Below, in pieces: positions 16,956-25,927 of a stretch of 63,693 nt of DNA (positions are counted from its first letter, which is position 1; each line of letters starts with the position of its first letter). Origin of the DNA: an uncultured Gammaproteobacteria bacterium (GTDB lineage Bacteria; Pseudomonadota; Gammaproteobacteria; Pseudomonadales; Pseudohongiellaceae); NCBI GenBank assembly GCA_903837345.1, contig CAILUG010000059.1, forward strand, positions 1 through 63,693. Reading direction: 5' to 3'. Position numbers and translations under genes: made by a program. The notes beneath the pieces are model-generated. The model was not told the DNA's origin. It was given only the letters and a program-made list of their open reading frames with translations, and did not search any database.

Positions 16956-18896
16956 TCAATGATTGAGCCTGACCACCCCAACCTGGGGCATCGCTGCCAA
17001 CCCGATATCGCGGGCGTGCTGCTCAAATCCCTTGTTTTTCCAGAAGAAGGCGCCTGGCATCGTGGTGGGAACCACCAGCACGTAGAACAGCGCACGCCCC
17101 ACCACACTGGTGCAGAACAGGCTTGTCAGCAGCACCGCCGCCACGCCCACCCCGATCAATGCAGTGTTGGCCAGCAGCATTACCGCAATGGCCAGAATCA
17201 GGTTGAGGCCGAGGCTGGCATTGCGGGCAATATAAGTCTTGCCGAAGGTGGTGGTCTGTATGTAATGGGAGGCAGCGCCTTCGTGCTCCTTGTCGGTCAT
17301 GTCTGTCGCATGCGCACGCAGGCCAATCGCATGCAGGAACTGGCCCAGCAGGATGCCGGCGGCGGCCACGATCAGCAACGTTGAATAGTCCGCACCCTGC
17401 ACCAGCGCCATCGTCACTGTTGCAATGCCTACCAGGGCTGAACCCAGTGCCAGTGCATGGCCGCCAAAATCAGTCGCCACCTGCCAGTGGTTCCAGAACG
17501 GCCGTGCTTTGATGCGGTAGCAGCGGTACATGTAATAGAGACCACCAGCAGCACCGAGCACGGCCGTCACGCCGAAGCCTGTGGCGAAGGCGGATAGCGC
17601 ACTCGTCGCCAACGGTCTCACATCCCAACCCAACACACTCTGCGCCACACTCTGGAACAGCGTATTGGCCGGTAATGAACACAGGATATGCAGCCCGAGC
17701 ATGCCAATGAAGATGGTGATGCCAAGTCCTTCGCGGCACACCGGCGAATAGCGCAGATTGTTGAAGCCGCGATAGAAGCGGAATGGTTTGCCCAGATGGG
17801 TGGTGCTCAGGAACATGCCGAACGACACCATCGCAAAGCTGACGATGCACAGCAGTGCATAGGCAGGAGACGCATGCAGATCCTGCAGAAACTTCACACC
17901 CAGCAGCTGACCGCCGAAGGCCAGTGCAAACGCACCGATAGCGGCTTGTGTCAGCAGCGTGAACAACACCAGCGGATTTTCACGCGAACTCAATTTGTTG
18001 ATGTGCCAGTAGCGCACCTTGCCGTCTTTCGGGTCGACCGTGGGCTGGTAATTGCCTTTCTCGTCCTTGTGGTATTTCACCGGCATCGAGTCGGTGCGGG
18101 TCACTTCTTCCGGCAGGTTTTTGGTCTGCTGGAAGCGGATGTTGGGATGAGTAATTGAAGGATCCGGGAAGCCGGGGATGCTGATCTTGGCTTCTTCGCG
18201 GTTTTCGGGAATGTTCTCGATCACGCCGAAGTCGAGAGCGTTGCCAAGACAGGCTGACACACACGCGGGTTTGAGGCCCACTTCCAGGCGGTCCACACAC
18301 ATGTTGCATTTGGATACCTGGCCTTTGATCGGATCCAGCTGCGGCGCGTTGTAAGGGCACACCCAAGTGCAGTAACCACAGCCGAAACAGGTTTCCGGAT
18401 CCTGCAGTACGGCGCCATATTCAGTGTGCTTGGTATAGGCATTGGTGGGGCAGCCTTTCATGCACACCGGGTCATCACAGTGGTTGCAGGCCATTGAGAT
18501 GTTCATGCGCTTGTAATCGGGATAGCAGCCGCCTTCGACATAGCCCACCGAGCGGAACGCGATATGGCCAGGGTTGTCGTTCTTTTCCGAACACGCAGCC
18601 TCGCACGCGTGACAACCGATGCAGTTGTCGGCAGTGAAAAAGAAGCCATGCTGCTTGTTGCGATTGGGATTGGTGCCCACTTCCGGATTGCCGTTGATGT
18701 AGAGCGGCTGGCCTTCGGCCCACTGCGGATTGATTTCACGCAGATTGATTTTCAGGCCATAGCGGTTTTCCGATTGACTCTCGGGATCATTCAGGAACGC
18801 ATAGGGGCGCTCCTCGGGACGAACTTCCCACAAGGTGCTGGGCTTGGGTTCTGTCTTGGGTTGCTCGGCGGGATCGAACTCGACTACTTGATTCAT
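16956..18896 (-). CDS. Fused DmsB-type iron-sulfur / DmsC-type membrane subunit of nitrate reductase
   Basis: Residues about 80-230 carry four ferredoxin-type Cys groups in the DmsB order: CIGCHACEAAC, CNHCDDPVCMKGCP, CFGCGYCTWVCP, and CNMC...CVSAC. From about residue 300 there are eight hydrophobic segments like the DmsC quinol-oxidising anchor. DmsB and DmsC are normally separate proteins. It starts 15 bp after the molybdenum subunit, so it should pass electrons from membrane quinol to that subunit. Neither subunit has a Tat signal, so the active site is expected in the cytoplasm, consistent with assimilation rather than periplasmic respiration. Confidence 0.85.
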   Translation of the reverse strand: MNQVVEFDPAEQPKTEPKPSTLWEVRPEERPYAFLNDPESQSENRYGLKINLREINPQWAEGQPLYINGNPEVGTNPNRNKQHGFFFTADNCIGCHACEAACSEKNDNPGHIAFRSVGYVEGGCYPDYKRMNISMACNHCDDPVCMKGCPTNAYTKHTEYGAVLQDPETCFGCGYCTWVCPYNAPQLDPIKGQVSKCNMCVDRLEVGLKPACVSACLGNALDFGVIENIPENREEAKISIPGFPDPSITHPNIRFQQTKNLPEEVTRTDSMPVKYHKDEKGNYQPTVDPKDGKVRYWHINKLSSRENPLVLFTLLTQAAIGAFALAFGGQLLGVKFLQDLHASPAYALLCIVSFAMVSFGMFLSTTHLGKPFRFYRGFNNLRYSPVCREGLGITIFIGMLGLHILCSLPANTLFQSVAQSVLGWDVRPLATSALSAFATGFGVTAVLGAAGGLYYMYRCYRIKARPFWNHWQVATDFGGHALALGSALVGIATVTMALVQGADYSTLLIVAAAGILLGQFLHAIGLRAHATDMTDKEHEGAASHYIQTTTFGKTYIARNASLGLNLILAIAVMLLANTALIGVGVAAVLLTSLFCTSVVGRALFYVLVVPTTMPGAFFWKNKGFEQHARDIGLAAMPQVGVVRLNH

Positions 18897-18911
18897 GACT
18901 GCTGCAACTTC

Positions 18912-21101
18912 CTAATATTTGCGACGTTCCAGATTGAGCTGGGCGGCTTCGGTCTGGTCCACATGTTCTATTTTTACGCAGCACTGCTTGAAAGCCGGCT
19001 GACGCGAATAGGGATCAAGCAAGCCGAGCGTTAGACGGTTGACGCAATCGTGGTAGTGGAAAGGAATGAATACCATGTTGGGTGGCACGCGCTGGGTGAG
19101 CTGCACCATCACCACGGCGTCGCCGCGTTTGGACACCACGCGCACATATTGCTGATGCACAAAGCCGAGTTTTTTGGCGGCATCCGGATTCATTTCCATA
19201 AACGGGGTCGGGCTGAACTTGTTGCCGTTGGCGATCTTGCCGGTGCGCGTGCGAGTGTGGAAATGTTCCACCAGCCGGCCGCTGTTGAGCCAGAACGGGA
19301 ATTCCTGGTCGGGCTTTTCGTTGTTGTCCTTGAACTTCACCACAATCAGGTTGGCGCGGCCGTTGCCGGTCGGGAACTTGCCATCGCCATACAGTCGCGG
19401 CTCGCCCTTGAGTCCTTCGGTGCCTTCGCGGAACGGCCACTGGATGCCGCGTGCGGCTTCAATCTTGTCGTAGGTCATACCACTGATGTCGAGGGTACGA
19501 TCAGCGCCTTTCGACAACACCTTCATTTCTTCAAACACCTCTTCCGGCTTCTGCGGGAATCTTATTTTCTGGCCATTGGGAAACCGTTTGGCCATTTCAT
19601 TGAAGATCCAGAAATCCGGTTTGGAATTGCCGAGCGGTTTCACCGCATTGCGCGTCAGATTGACGCGGCGTTCGGTGTTGGTATGGCAGCCTTCTTTCTC
19701 GGCCCACACGGCGGCCGGAAAATAGGCATGCGAGAACTGGTTGGTTTCCACATCAACATAGCAATCCTGCACCACCAGAAAATCGAGCTTCTCCATCATC
19801 TTGCGGATGCGGCCGGTGTTGGCCATGGAGGTCATCGGGTTGGTGGCCACCAGCCACATGCCCTTGATCGCGCCGCTTTCGATGGCCGGGAAGATGTCGG
19901 TCTGTGCCAGACCGCGCGATTTGGGGAAGAACTCGGGATCGATGCCCCAGAAGTCGGCAATTTCCTGGCGATGTTGTTCATTCTCGAGTGTGCGGTAACC
20001 CGGCAAGCCGGAACAGGACGACCATTCACGCGTGCCCATCGCATTGCACTGGCCGGTGATCGACAAGCTGGTGCCACCGGGTTTGCCGATATTGCCGGTG
20101 CAGAGGTTGAGATTGTTGATATTGCAGACCCCATCGGAACCGTGCGTGCTCTGGTTGATGCCCATGGTCCAGATGCACATTGCAGCCGGAGCCTTGGCAT
20201 ACAGGCGTGCCACCTGGCGTATCGTGTCTTCATCAATGCCACAGATATGCTGGGCCTTGACCGGGTCGTAGTCCTGCACGTTCTGGTACAGCTCTTCATA
20301 GTTGTTGGTGTGAGCGGCGATATAGCCCTTGTCTTGCAGGTTCTCCCTGAAGATCACATACAGCATCGCATTCAGCAGCACTACATCAGTCCCGGGCGTG
20401 ATCGGCAGATGGATGTCGGCAAACTGCGCGAACATGGTGACGCGCGGATCAATCACTATTAGCGGGAACTTGCGTTTTTCCCGCGCTTCTTTCAGGCGCC
20501 AGTAGATCACCGGATGTTGCTCCGGCAGGTTGGAGCCGAACGCCATCATGCAATGGGTGTGTTCGAAATCGTCGTAGCAGCCGGGCGGACCATCAAGCCC
20601 GAACGAGCGTTTGTAGCCCGAGACCGCCGAGGCCATGCACAGCGTGGTGTTGCCATCGTAATTGTTGGTGCCTATGCAGCCGCGGGTCAGTTTGCCGAGT
20701 GTGTAGAATTCTTCAGTGAGCAACTGGCCGGTGGAAACAATCGCAAAGGAATCCCGCCCGTATTTCTGCTGGATGCGTTTGATGTTGGCGGCGGTGTAGT
20801 CGAGCGCTGCATCCCAACTGACATTCTGGAATTCTTCCTGATAGCGGTTGCGGATCATCGGCTCGGTGCCGCGACCGGCCGAGGTGAACAGTTCATGTTC
20901 CTGCAAACCCTTGATGCACAGCTTGCCGCGGTTCACATCAGCGCCGGCATGACCGCGACTGGTGATCACAGCACCCTTGTCGTCAAGCCCCAGCTCTATC
21001 GAACAACCGGTTGAACAATAATTGCATACTGAATACTTCCACTCCTTTACTTGCTTGGGTGGAATTACGATGGGTTTTCTGTCGGTGCGGCCGAATAACA
21101 T
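18912..21101 (-). CDS. Molybdopterin nitrate reductase catalytic subunit (assimilatory, NarB/NapA clade)
   Basis: Mo-bisMGD oxidoreductase reducing nitrate to nitrite. With the ATG at 21101, the N-terminal 4Fe-4S ligands are Cys26, Cys29, Cys33 and Cys62 (CNYCSTGC ... GKLCIKG), and the Mo ligand is Cys155 in TTLCMASAVSGYKRSFG, which is typical of assimilatory and periplasmic nitrate reductases. 729 residues, with no C-terminal [2Fe-2S] extension and no Tat signal. The ATG has GGAG eight bases upstream; a GTG at 21122 is less likely because the predicted transcript starts near 21134. Divergent from nirB. Confidence 0.88.
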   Translation of the reverse strand: MLFGRTDRKPIVIPPKQVKEWKYSVCNYCSTGCSIELGLDDKGAVITSRGHAGADVNRGKLCIKGLQEHELFTSAGRGTEPMIRNRYQEEFQNVSWDAALDYTAANIKRIQQKYGRDSFAIVSTGQLLTEEFYTLGKLTRGCIGTNNYDGNTTLCMASAVSGYKRSFGLDGPPGCYDDFEHTHCMMAFGSNLPEQHPVIYWRLKEAREKRKFPLIVIDPRVTMFAQFADIHLPITPGTDVVLLNAMLYVIFRENLQDKGYIAAHTNNYEELYQNVQDYDPVKAQHICGIDEDTIRQVARLYAKAPAAMCIWTMGINQSTHGSDGVCNINNLNLCTGNIGKPGGTSLSITGQCNAMGTREWSSCSGLPGYRTLENEQHRQEIADFWGIDPEFFPKSRGLAQTDIFPAIESGAIKGMWLVATNPMTSMANTGRIRKMMEKLDFLVVQDCYVDVETNQFSHAYFPAAVWAEKEGCHTNTERRVNLTRNAVKPLGNSKPDFWIFNEMAKRFPNGQKIRFPQKPEEVFEEMKVLSKGADRTLDISGMTYDKIEAARGIQWPFREGTEGLKGEPRLYGDGKFPTGNGRANLIVVKFKDNNEKPDQEFPFWLNSGRLVEHFHTRTRTGKIANGNKFSPTPFMEMNPDAAKKLGFVHQQYVRVVSKRGDAVVMVQLTQRVPPNMVFIPFHYHDCVNRLTLGLLDPYSRQPAFKQCCVKIEHVDQTEAAQLNLERRKY

Positions 21102-21144
21102 GCAGACTCCGTGCGGAAACACAAATCACGCGCGAGAAAGTAGC

Positions 21145-21161
21145 TGCACGAATCACGCCAA
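21145..21161 (-). promoter_or_regulatory. Sigma-54 promoter of the nitrate reductase unit
   Basis: On the minus strand TTGGCGTGATTCGTGCA has the invariant GG and GC exactly ten bases apart and agrees with the -24/-12 consensus at 14 of 17 positions. Predicted start near 21134, giving a leader of about 33 nt to the ATG at 21101. It mirrors the second sigma-54 site driving nirB in the same gap. Confidence 0.65.
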
Positions 21162-21190
21162 TTCGGAGTCACGTTTTTGCTTGGGAAAAG

Positions 21191-21207
21191 CGCACTCAAA
21201 GGATGCG
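21191..21207. promoter_or_regulatory. NtrC-like activator site
   Basis: CGCACTCAAAGGATGCG fits the dyad TGCACT-N5-GGTGCA at nine of twelve half-site positions. It lies between the two sigma-54 promoters. Further partial half sites occur nearby (CGCACCAA at 21211-21218 and TTGGTGCG at 21251-21258). Binding by NtrC or another enhancer protein is inferred. Confidence 0.4.
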
Positions 21208-21341
21208 GAACGCACCAAAACTTCACATGTTGCAGAATGAGGGTGTCAACTTGGTGCGATGGTGTCGCGCACTTGCGCCATTGCGATGAACAAAGCCCAG
21301 CAAAGCCAAGGGCAAGGTTCCAAAAGCAGACAGGTGTGGTG

Positions 21342-21358
21342 TTGGCATCGACTTTGCT
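21342..21358 (+). promoter_or_regulatory. Sigma-54 promoter of nirB-nirD-narK
   Basis: TTGGCATCGACTTTGCT matches the -24/-12 consensus at 15 of 17 positions with GG-N10-GC spacing. Predicted start near 21369, which leaves about 29 nt of leader before the ATG at 21398 and rules against the GTG at 21368 as the nirB start codon. Confidence 0.72.
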
Positions 21359-21397
21359 CTGTGCACTGTGAACATCCTGAATACCAAACCAGTAACC

Positions 21398-23932
21398 ATG
21401 GCAAAGCAACGTGTAGTAGTCGTCGGCAACGGCATGGTGGGGCATCGCTTCATCGAATACCTGCTGGAATCCCCGGCAGCCGGTCAGTTTGAAATCATCA
21501 CATTCTCGGAAGAGTCGCGGCTGGCCTACGACCGTGTGCATCTGAGTGCGTATTTTACCGGTTCCACCGCTGCCGATCTGGCGCTCACCACGCGTGAGTA
21601 TTATCGCGACAAGGGTGTGAACTTTGTGCTGAATGACAAAGTCATCAGCATTGATGAGCCCAATAAATGTGTGGTGACCCAATCGGGTCGTCGGGAACCC
21701 TACGACAAACTCATCCTGGCGACCGGCTCCTATCCGTTCGTGCCGCCGGTGCCGGGCAAAGAGAAAGAGCATTGCCTGGTCTATCGCACCATTGACGATC
21801 TGGGCCGCATCAAGGTCAGTGGTTCGCAAAGCAAAGTAGGAGTAGTGATAGGCGGCGGCCTGTTGGGCCTTGAAGCCGCCAATGCATTGAAAGGCATGGG
21901 ACTCGAAACCCACGTGATCGAGTTCGCCTCCAGGCTGATGGCTGTGCAGCTCGATGATGGCGGTTCCAAACTGTTGCGCCGCAAGATCGAAGCGTTGGGT
22001 GTAAAGGTTCATACCGGCAAGAACACCAGGGAAATCGTGGAAGGTACCACTTGCCGTTATCGCCTCAATTTTACCGACGGCAGCTTTCTGGAAACCGACC
22101 TGGTGCTGTTCTCGGCCGGCATCCGGCCGCAGGATGAGCTGGCCCTTACCTGCAACCTCGGTGTCGGCACCCGTGGCGGCTTCACGATCAACAACAACTG
22201 CAAGACCTCGGAACAGGACATTTACGCGATCGGTGAATGCGCAGCCTGGAACAATCAATGTTTCGGCCTGGTAGCGCCCGGTTACCAGATGGCACGGGTG
22301 GTGGTGTCGCAGCTCACCGGCGGCAGCGAACAATTCCTCGGTGCCGACATGAGCACCAAACTGAAACTGCTGGGCATCGATGTGGCCTCGGTTGGTGATT
22401 CCACTGCCAGAACACAGGGCGCACGCACCTACTGTTACAACGACGATTTTGCCGAGCAATACAAATGCCTGGTGGTGAGCGAAGACGGCAAACTGCTGCT
22501 GGGTGCGGTTTTGGTGGGTGACACCGAAGATTTCGGCAACTTCCAGCAGATGATGCTGAACAAGATGGCATTGCCGGCCAATCCGCAGGGCATGATCCTG
22601 CCGGGCATTGAGGGTGGCAAGGTCGGTCTTGGCGTTGATGCCCTGCCGGATACCGCACAAATCTGTTCCTGCCACAGTGTCAGCAAAGGCTCGATCTGTT
22701 CACTGGTACAAAGTGGCACTACTAGCGTGGCCGGCATCAAGGCTGCGACCAAGGCCGGTACCGGCTGCGGTGGTTGTGCGGTGTTGCTCAAGCAGGTGGT
22801 GGATGCGGAACTCACCAAACTCGGTGTTGAAGTCAGCAACAGCATTTGCGAACACTTCGCCTACACGCGACGAGAGCTGGCCGACCTGATTCGCGTCAAT
22901 CGCATCCGCACCTTCCCGGAAATGCTGAATGCGCATGGCAAGGGCCATGGTTGCGATATCTGCAAGCCGGCCATTGGTTCGATTCTGGCTTCGTTCTGGA
23001 ATGACTACGTGTTGAAGCCGGAGCATGTCGGTTTGCAGGACACCAATGACGCCTTTCTTGGCAACCTGCAGAAAGATGGCACCTACTCGGTGGTGCCACG
23101 CATAGCCGGCGGCGAGATTACACCTGACAAACTCATCATGCTCGGCCAGGTCGCCAAGGCATTCAACCTCTACACCAAGATCACCGGTGGTCAACGCGTT
23201 GATTTGTTCGGTGCGCGGATCGATCAGTTGCCGGCCATCTGGAAGCTGCTGGTGGAAGCCGGCTTTGAAACCGGCCACGCCTACGGCAAGGCTGTACGCA
23301 CCGTGAAATCGTGTGTTGGCTCCACCTGGTGTCGCTATGGCGTGGACGACAGCGTCGGTTTCGCGATTGCAATCGAAGAGCGCTACAAAGGCCTGCGTTC
23401 CCCGCACAAACTCAAGTTTGCAGTGTCAGGCTGCACACGTGAATGCGCTGAAGCCCAGTCGAAAGATGTGGGTGTGATCGCCACCGAGCATGGCTGGAAC
23501 CTGTATGTGTGTGGCAACGGCGGCATGCGGCCGCGCCATGCCGATCTGCTGGCATCCGGCCTTGACCGCGCCACGTTGATCAAATATGTGGATCGCTTCC
23601 TGATGTTCTACTGCCGCACTGCCGACCGTTTGCAGCGCACTTCAGTGTGGCTGGAAAACATGGAAGGTGGCCTTGATTACCTGAAGAGTGTGGTAGTGGA
23701 TGACAAGCTGGGCCTTGGCGCTGAACTCGAAGCCGGCATGGCTGCAGTAATCGCCACCTATCAGTGCGAGTGGCTTACCACGCTGGAAAATCCGGAACAG
23801 CTCAAACGTTTCCGCCAGTTCGTCAATTGCCCCGGCAAGGATCAGGATCTTGCCTATGTAGTTGAGCGTGGCCAGCGGCGCCCGGCCACGGCCGAAGAAC
23901 GCAAGATCGCGCTGGTGAATCTGGAGGAATGA
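21398..23932 (+). CDS. nirB: NAD(P)H-dependent assimilatory nitrite reductase, large subunit
   Basis: Reduces nitrite to ammonium with siroheme. Domains in order: FAD and NAD(P)H binding (GNGMVGHRF at the N-terminus, VIGGGLLGLEAA near 160), a BFD-type [2Fe-2S] domain (CSCHSVSKGSIC ... GTGCGGC), and the siroheme/4Fe-4S sulfite-reductase fold with CVGSTWCRYG and GCTRECAEAQ. 844 residues, normal for NirB. First gene of the rightward unit; nirD follows without a gap. The predicted sigma-54 start point favours the ATG at 21398 over the GTG at 21368. Confidence 0.95.
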   Translation: MAKQRVVVVGNGMVGHRFIEYLLESPAAGQFEIITFSEESRLAYDRVHLSAYFTGSTAADLALTTREYYRDKGVNFVLNDKVISIDEPNKCVVTQSGRREPYDKLILATGSYPFVPPVPGKEKEHCLVYRTIDDLGRIKVSGSQSKVGVVIGGGLLGLEAANALKGMGLETHVIEFASRLMAVQLDDGGSKLLRRKIEALGVKVHTGKNTREIVEGTTCRYRLNFTDGSFLETDLVLFSAGIRPQDELALTCNLGVGTRGGFTINNNCKTSEQDIYAIGECAAWNNQCFGLVAPGYQMARVVVSQLTGGSEQFLGADMSTKLKLLGIDVASVGDSTARTQGARTYCYNDDFAEQYKCLVVSEDGKLLLGAVLVGDTEDFGNFQQMMLNKMALPANPQGMILPGIEGGKVGLGVDALPDTAQICSCHSVSKGSICSLVQSGTTSVAGIKAATKAGTGCGGCAVLLKQVVDAELTKLGVEVSNSICEHFAYTRRELADLIRVNRIRTFPEMLNAHGKGHGCDICKPAIGSILASFWNDYVLKPEHVGLQDTNDAFLGNLQKDGTYSVVPRIAGGEITPDKLIMLGQVAKAFNLYTKITGGQRVDLFGARIDQLPAIWKLLVEAGFETGHAYGKAVRTVKSCVGSTWCRYGVDDSVGFAIAIEERYKGLRSPHKLKFAVSGCTRECAEAQSKDVGVIATEHGWNLYVCGNGGMRPRHADLLASGLDRATLIKYVDRFLMFYCRTADRLQRTSVWLENMEGGLDYLKSVVVDDKLGLGAELEAGMAAVIATYQCEWLTTLENPEQLKRFRQFVNCPGKDQDLAYVVERGQRRPATAEERKIALVNLEE

Positions 23933-24283
23933 GTGAACGCAATAAGTAGTAACTGGGTAACAGTGTGCAGTGAAGACGATCTTGTGTGCGGCAGTGGTGT
24001 ATGTGCGCTGATTGAAACCGGTGGCAAGCCGCAGCAGGTCGCGTTGTTTCGCGAAACTGCCGCCGGCCCCGTGTATGCATTGGACAATCATGACCCGATT
24101 GGCAATGCCAACGTGCTAAGCCGCGGCATCATCGGTTCGCAGGGTGACAAGCTGGTGGTGGCTTCGCCTCTGTACAAACAGCATTTTGACCTGCAGACCG
24201 GCGAATGCCTTGAAGACAAGACCGTCAAAGTGCCGGCATGGAAAACCAGAATCCACGAAGGCCAGGTCCAATTGAAAATCTGA
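23933..24283 (+). CDS. nirD: Nitrite reductase small subunit
   Basis: A 116-residue Rieske-fold protein of the NirD type. It keeps the landmarks DPIGNANVLSRGIIG and ASPLYKQHFDLQTGECLED, but the Cys-His pairs that would bind a Rieske cluster are absent, as in E. coli NirD. The GTG start follows the nirB stop directly, and the Shine-Dalgarno GGAGG lies inside the last nirB codons, so the two are translationally coupled. Confidence 0.92.
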   Translation: MNAISSNWVTVCSEDDLVCGSGVCALIETGGKPQQVALFRETAAGPVYALDNHDPIGNANVLSRGIIGSQGDKLVVASPLYKQHFDLQTGECLEDKTVKVPAWKTRIHEGQVQLKI

Positions 24284-24332
24284 AAAGAAATTGGTGTCGC
24301 CTATGAATCTCGAATGAGCCAGGTGCGGCGAG

Positions 24333-24376
24333 CCGGTCGCGCCAGGTAGGAGCGGCAGCGACGGATGCGCGACCGG
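24333..24376 (+). repeat. Inverted repeat between nirD and narK
   Basis: Nine-base arms CCGGTCGCG (24333-24341) and CGCGACCGG (24368-24376) enclose 26 nt. No T run follows, so it is more likely an RNA-stabilising or processing hairpin that sets nirD and narK expression apart than a full terminator. It sits 78 bp before the narK ATG. Confidence 0.4.
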
Positions 24377-24454
24377 GGAGCGCAAGCACTTGGCGGCAGC
24401 GCTGAACCAATAGCAACCAATTTATCAAACCAATGCATTTACCAGGAATATTTC

Positions 24455-25921
24455 ATGGCCACAGAAAAGTTCGACCTGCTCAGCTTCAAAGGCAAGATGA
24501 AAATCCTGCACATGAGCTGGTTCGTGTTCTTCATCACGTTCGTGGTGTGGTTCAACGCGGCGCCGCTGATGCAGGCGATTGCGGCGAGTCTCGGTGTGAG
24601 TGCCCAGCAGCTGGTGGTACTGGCTACTGTCAACGTGGCGATTGCAGTGCCGTCTCGTGTGCTGATCGGCATGCTCACCGACAAATACGGCCCGCGTCTT
24701 ATGTATTCGTTGCTGCTGATCATCGGCTCGCTGCCGTGTTTCTGGTTTGCGATGGCCACCACGCTGGAACAGGCGGCACTGGCCCGCTTCTTCTGCGGAT
24801 TCATCGGGGCCGGTTTCGTGATTGGCATACGTCTGGTGAGTGAGTGGTTCCCGGCCAATGAGCTGGGCACTGCCGAAGGCATCTACGGCGGCTGGGGCAA
24901 CTTTGGTTCCGCAGTCGCAGCCTTCACTCTGCCTACCATCGCACTCTGGTTTGGTGGCGCCGATGGCTGGCGTTATTCGATCGCGTTGACCGGCTTGATG
25001 GCCTTCATAGGCGGCTTCGTGTTTTATTTCAACGTCACCGACACCCCCAGGGGCTCCACCTATTTCAAGCCCAAATCGATGGGAGCGATGGAAGTGACCA
25101 GCGTGCCCGACCTGTGGATGCTGCTGTTGATGAAGCTGCCGATGTATATCTGCCTGGCACTGCTGGCCTGGCGCTTGTCACCGGCCGGGTTCAAACTGAT
25201 CAACCAGGCTTTCACCTATGCAATCTATGTAGTGCTGGTGATCGTGCTGGCCATTGATTACCGCAAGGTATGGCAAACCAACAGTCATCTGCTGAAGGCG
25301 CCAGTGCCGGAGTTGCATCGCTACAAGTTCAAGCAGGTGGCGATACTCAACATCATGTATTTCTGCAATTTCGGTTCGGAGCTGGCGGTGGTGTCGGTGT
25401 TGCCGCTGTTCTTCGCCAGCACGTTCAAACTGACACCGATCATGGCAGGTGTGATTGCTTCCACGCATGCGTTTCTCAATCTGCTGTCGCGGCCGGGTGG
25501 CGGCTGGATCTCCGACAAGGTGGGCCGCAAGAAGAGCCTGCTGGTGCTGACACTCGGCCTGTCGATTACCTATTTCATCACCAGCCAGATCAGGAGTGAC
25601 TGGTCGCTGGTGGTAGCCACCGCCCTGGTGATGTGTTGTGCGTTCTTCGTGCAGGCAGGCGAGGGCGCGGTATTCGCTACCGTACCGTTGATCAAGCGCC
25701 GCCTCACCGGTCAGATTGCCGGCATGACCGGCGCCTATGGCAACGTCGGTGCGGTGATTTACCTGCTGATCCTGACCTTCGTCAGTTACTCCACCTTCTT
25801 CATGGTGATCGGTGCTGCCGCCTTCCTCGGTTTCATTGCACTGTTGTTCATGGAAGAGCCGAAAGGCCACATCGCCGAAGTGAATGAAGATGGTTCGGTG
25901 GAATTGATTCAGGTAGGCTGA
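24455..25921 (+). CDS. narK: Nitrate/nitrite transporter, MFS NarK family
   Basis: Twelve-helix major facilitator protein of 488 residues. The nitrate signature GIYGGWGNFGSAVAAF is present in the N-terminal half and GMTGAYGNVGAVIYLL in the C-terminal half, with the arginines expected for NarK-type binding sites. The ATG at 24455 has AGGA eight bases upstream; the longer open frame would add 30 non-homologous residues. In this cluster it is the importer feeding the nitrate and nitrite reductases. Followed six bases later by the phosphatase-kinase gene. Confidence 0.92.
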   Translation: MATEKFDLLSFKGKMKILHMSWFVFFITFVVWFNAAPLMQAIAASLGVSAQQLVVLATVNVAIAVPSRVLIGMLTDKYGPRLMYSLLLIIGSLPCFWFAMATTLEQAALARFFCGFIGAGFVIGIRLVSEWFPANELGTAEGIYGGWGNFGSAVAAFTLPTIALWFGGADGWRYSIALTGLMAFIGGFVFYFNVTDTPRGSTYFKPKSMGAMEVTSVPDLWMLLLMKLPMYICLALLAWRLSPAGFKLINQAFTYAIYVVLVIVLAIDYRKVWQTNSHLLKAPVPELHRYKFKQVAILNIMYFCNFGSELAVVSVLPLFFASTFKLTPIMAGVIASTHAFLNLLSRPGGGWISDKVGRKKSLLVLTLGLSITYFITSQIRSDWSLVVATALVMCCAFFVQAGEGAVFATVPLIKRRLTGQIAGMTGAYGNVGAVIYLLILTFVSYSTFFMVIGAAAFLGFIALLFMEEPKGHIAEVNEDGSVELIQVG

Positions 25922-25927
25922 GCCGCC

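Noticed and set aside
19050-20462. Plus-strand frame of 470 codons
   Set aside because: Antisense to the nitrate reductase catalytic subunit, whose cluster and Mo-ligand motifs are intact; the shadow protein has no recognisable domain.
21065-22675. Minus-strand frame of 536 codons over nirB and the promoter gap
   Set aside because: Antisense to the FAD/NAD domain of nirB and crosses both sigma-54 promoters; composition is typical of a shadow frame.
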